Translations under genes and position numbers: made by a program | Shown: one piece after another, positions 7,130-7,422 of the stretch | Position numbering within the stretch: the first letter of the stretch is position 1 | How the letters are laid out: each line of letters starts with the position of its first letter | Notes under the pieces: model-generated | The model's database searches: none | Seen by the model: the letters and a program-made list of their open reading frames with translations, nothing else | Told to the model about the DNA's origin: nothing | Origin: Parachlamydia sp. | GTDB taxonomy: Bacteria; Chlamydiota; Chlamydiia; Chlamydiales; Parachlamydiaceae | NCBI GenBank assembly: GCA_021298935.1 | Contig: JAJTHR010000041.1 | Span: forward strand, 1 to 7,422 | Length of the DNA: 7,422 nucleotides | Direction: 5' to 3'

Positions 7130-7159
7130 ATTAAAATTTGCATTAATGAATAAAAACAA
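7130..7159 (-). promoter_or_regulatory. Candidate promoter for the T6SS operon
   Basis: On the minus strand TTGTTT (7159-7154; three of six matches to TTGACA) and TTTAAT (7135-7130; five of six matches to TATAAT) are 18 nt apart, about 120 nt upstream of tssB. The flanks are AT-rich. It is a weak sigma70-type match in AT-rich DNA, so confidence is low. No operator site is recognised. Confidence 0.3.
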
Positions 7160-7171
7160 CTCACACAGTCG

Positions 7172-7180
7172 CTGAAAAGG
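7172..7180 (+). repeat. Left copy of the 9-bp direct repeat flanking the palindrome
   Basis: The sequence ctgaaaagg abuts the left arm exactly and repeats with one mismatch at 7282-7290. The exact abutment on both sides supports a target-site duplication. Confidence 0.5.
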
Positions 7181-7281
7181 TATGTCCTTAAAAAATTATG
7201 GCACTATGGCTTGGCCAATTACGAATATTTTATCCAAACGAGATTGGCCAAGCCATAGTGCCATAGGTTTTTAAGGACGTA
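7181..7281. mobile_element. Palindromic MITE-like element (39-bp arms) with flanking 9-bp direct repeats
   Basis: Bases 7181-7219 pair with 7243-7281, 36 of 39 positions, around a 23-nt loop (7220-7242). Immediately outside the arms are ctgaaaagg (7172-7180) and ctgaaaaag (7282-7290), identical at eight of nine bases, as expected for a target-site duplication. The unit has no coding capacity and lies between the IS end and the T6SS operon. This fits a miniature inverted-repeat element moved by a transposase elsewhere. Its stem is followed by T-rich runs within the arms (tttttt on the minus strand, ttttt on the plus strand), so it could also act as a two-way terminator shielding the operon from transcription entering from the IS. 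Confidence 0.6.
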
Positions 7282-7290
7282 CTGAAAAAG
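7282..7290 (+). repeat. Right copy of the 9-bp direct repeat flanking the palindrome
   Basis: The sequence ctgaaaaag abuts the right arm exactly; it differs by one base from the copy at 7172-7180. Confidence 0.5.
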
Positions 7291-7298
7291 TAACCTTA

Positions 7299-7315
7299 GA
7301 GCGTGTCCCAAAACC
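7299..7315. repeat. Terminal inverted repeat of an IS5-family insertion sequence
   Basis: The sequence gagcgtgtcccaaaacc lies right behind the transposase stop codon and has the look of IS5-family ends. The outside bases (tta at 7296-7298) are candidates for a short target duplication. The other end of the element is beyond the window, so the pair cannot be checked. Confidence 0.65.
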
Positions 7316-7422
7316 TTAATTTCTCCTTAACATCAGTCTAGACATTGAGATATACATCATAGATTCGGTTGTTGATGAAAAATACTCATAGTCTTTTGAT
7401 AGTCTGCGATATTTACTCATCC
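7316..7422 (-). CDS. IS5-family transposase, C-terminal end (partial)
   Basis: The last 34 complete codons, plus a partial codon that would complete Trp (gg), read MSKYRRLSKDYEYF, then MMYISMSRLMLRRN and a TAA stop. The pattern YRRLSKDYEY, followed by a Met-rich helix and RLMLRR at the end, is characteristic of the C-terminus of IS5-family (probably IS427-type) DDE transposases. The stop lies directly against the terminal inverted repeat. The gene begins beyond the right edge, so whether the transposase is intact is unknown. It points the same way as the T6SS operon and lies upstream of it. Confidence 0.82.
   Translation of the reverse strand, partial: MSKYRRLSKDYEYFSSTTESMMYISMSRLMLRRN

Larger units (their letters stand above)
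7001..7180. other. Leader and upstream non-coding region of the T6SS operon
   Basis: No reading frame with a plausible start is seen between tssB and the palindromic element. The stretch is AT-rich and holds the candidate promoter, the tssB ribosome-binding site and, at its far end, one copy of the direct repeat flanking the palindrome. A leader of about 120 nt would leave room for regulation, but no known riboswitch fold is recognised. Confidence 0.5.

Noticed and set aside
1..7422. CRISPR arrays, tRNA or rRNA genes, and phage tail genes beyond the T6SS parts
   Set aside because: No regularly spaced repeats, no tRNA-like cloverleaf signals and no terminase, capsid or tail-fibre genes are visible; the sheath and baseplate proteins match T6SS families rather than phage ones.

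Overview
The window is dominated by one minus-strand operon of type VI secretion system (T6SS) core genes, in transcription order tssB, tssC, an Hcp-like tail-tube gene (tssD), tssK, tssE and vgrG (tssI), covering about 7000 down to 629. On the same strand and downstream of vgrG lies a short gene for the N-terminal part of a PRUNE/PPX1-type DHH phosphoesterase. The right edge holds the 3' end of an IS5-family transposase with its terminal inverted repeat.

Layout, left to right. Bases 1-110 are a long imperfect palindrome whose edge touches the stop codon of the truncated DHH gene (109-489). Bases 490-628 are an AT-rich spacer with a plausible extended -10 promoter for that gene. Bases 629-7000 are the T6SS genes, tightly packed: ATGA overlaps at tssB/tssC and tssE/vgrG, 8 nt between tssK and tssE, 43 nt before hcp, and 80 nt with a hairpin between hcp and tssK. 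Bases 7001-7298 are non-coding: a leader with a weak candidate promoter, then a 101-bp palindromic, MITE-like unit flanked by near-identical 9-bp direct repeats. Bases 7299-7422 are the insertion-sequence end.

The products fit together as parts of a contractile injection machine: TssB and TssC form the sheath, the Hcp-like protein the inner tube, TssE and TssK are baseplate parts, and VgrG is the spike. Missing here are tssF and tssG (baseplate), tssA, tssH/clpV (sheath recycling), tssJ/L/M (membrane complex), a PAAR tip and any obvious effector. They must lie elsewhere, or the machine is a variant.

The DNA is AT-rich with Shine-Dalgarno sites typical of a Gram-negative bacterium. The IS end, palindromic elements and decaying gene suggest a genome with mobile-element activity, perhaps a host- or amoeba-associated lineage, but the sequence alone does not fix the taxon. 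The T6SS genes are clearly related to the canonical families but divergent, with the tube protein and VgrG the most divergent.
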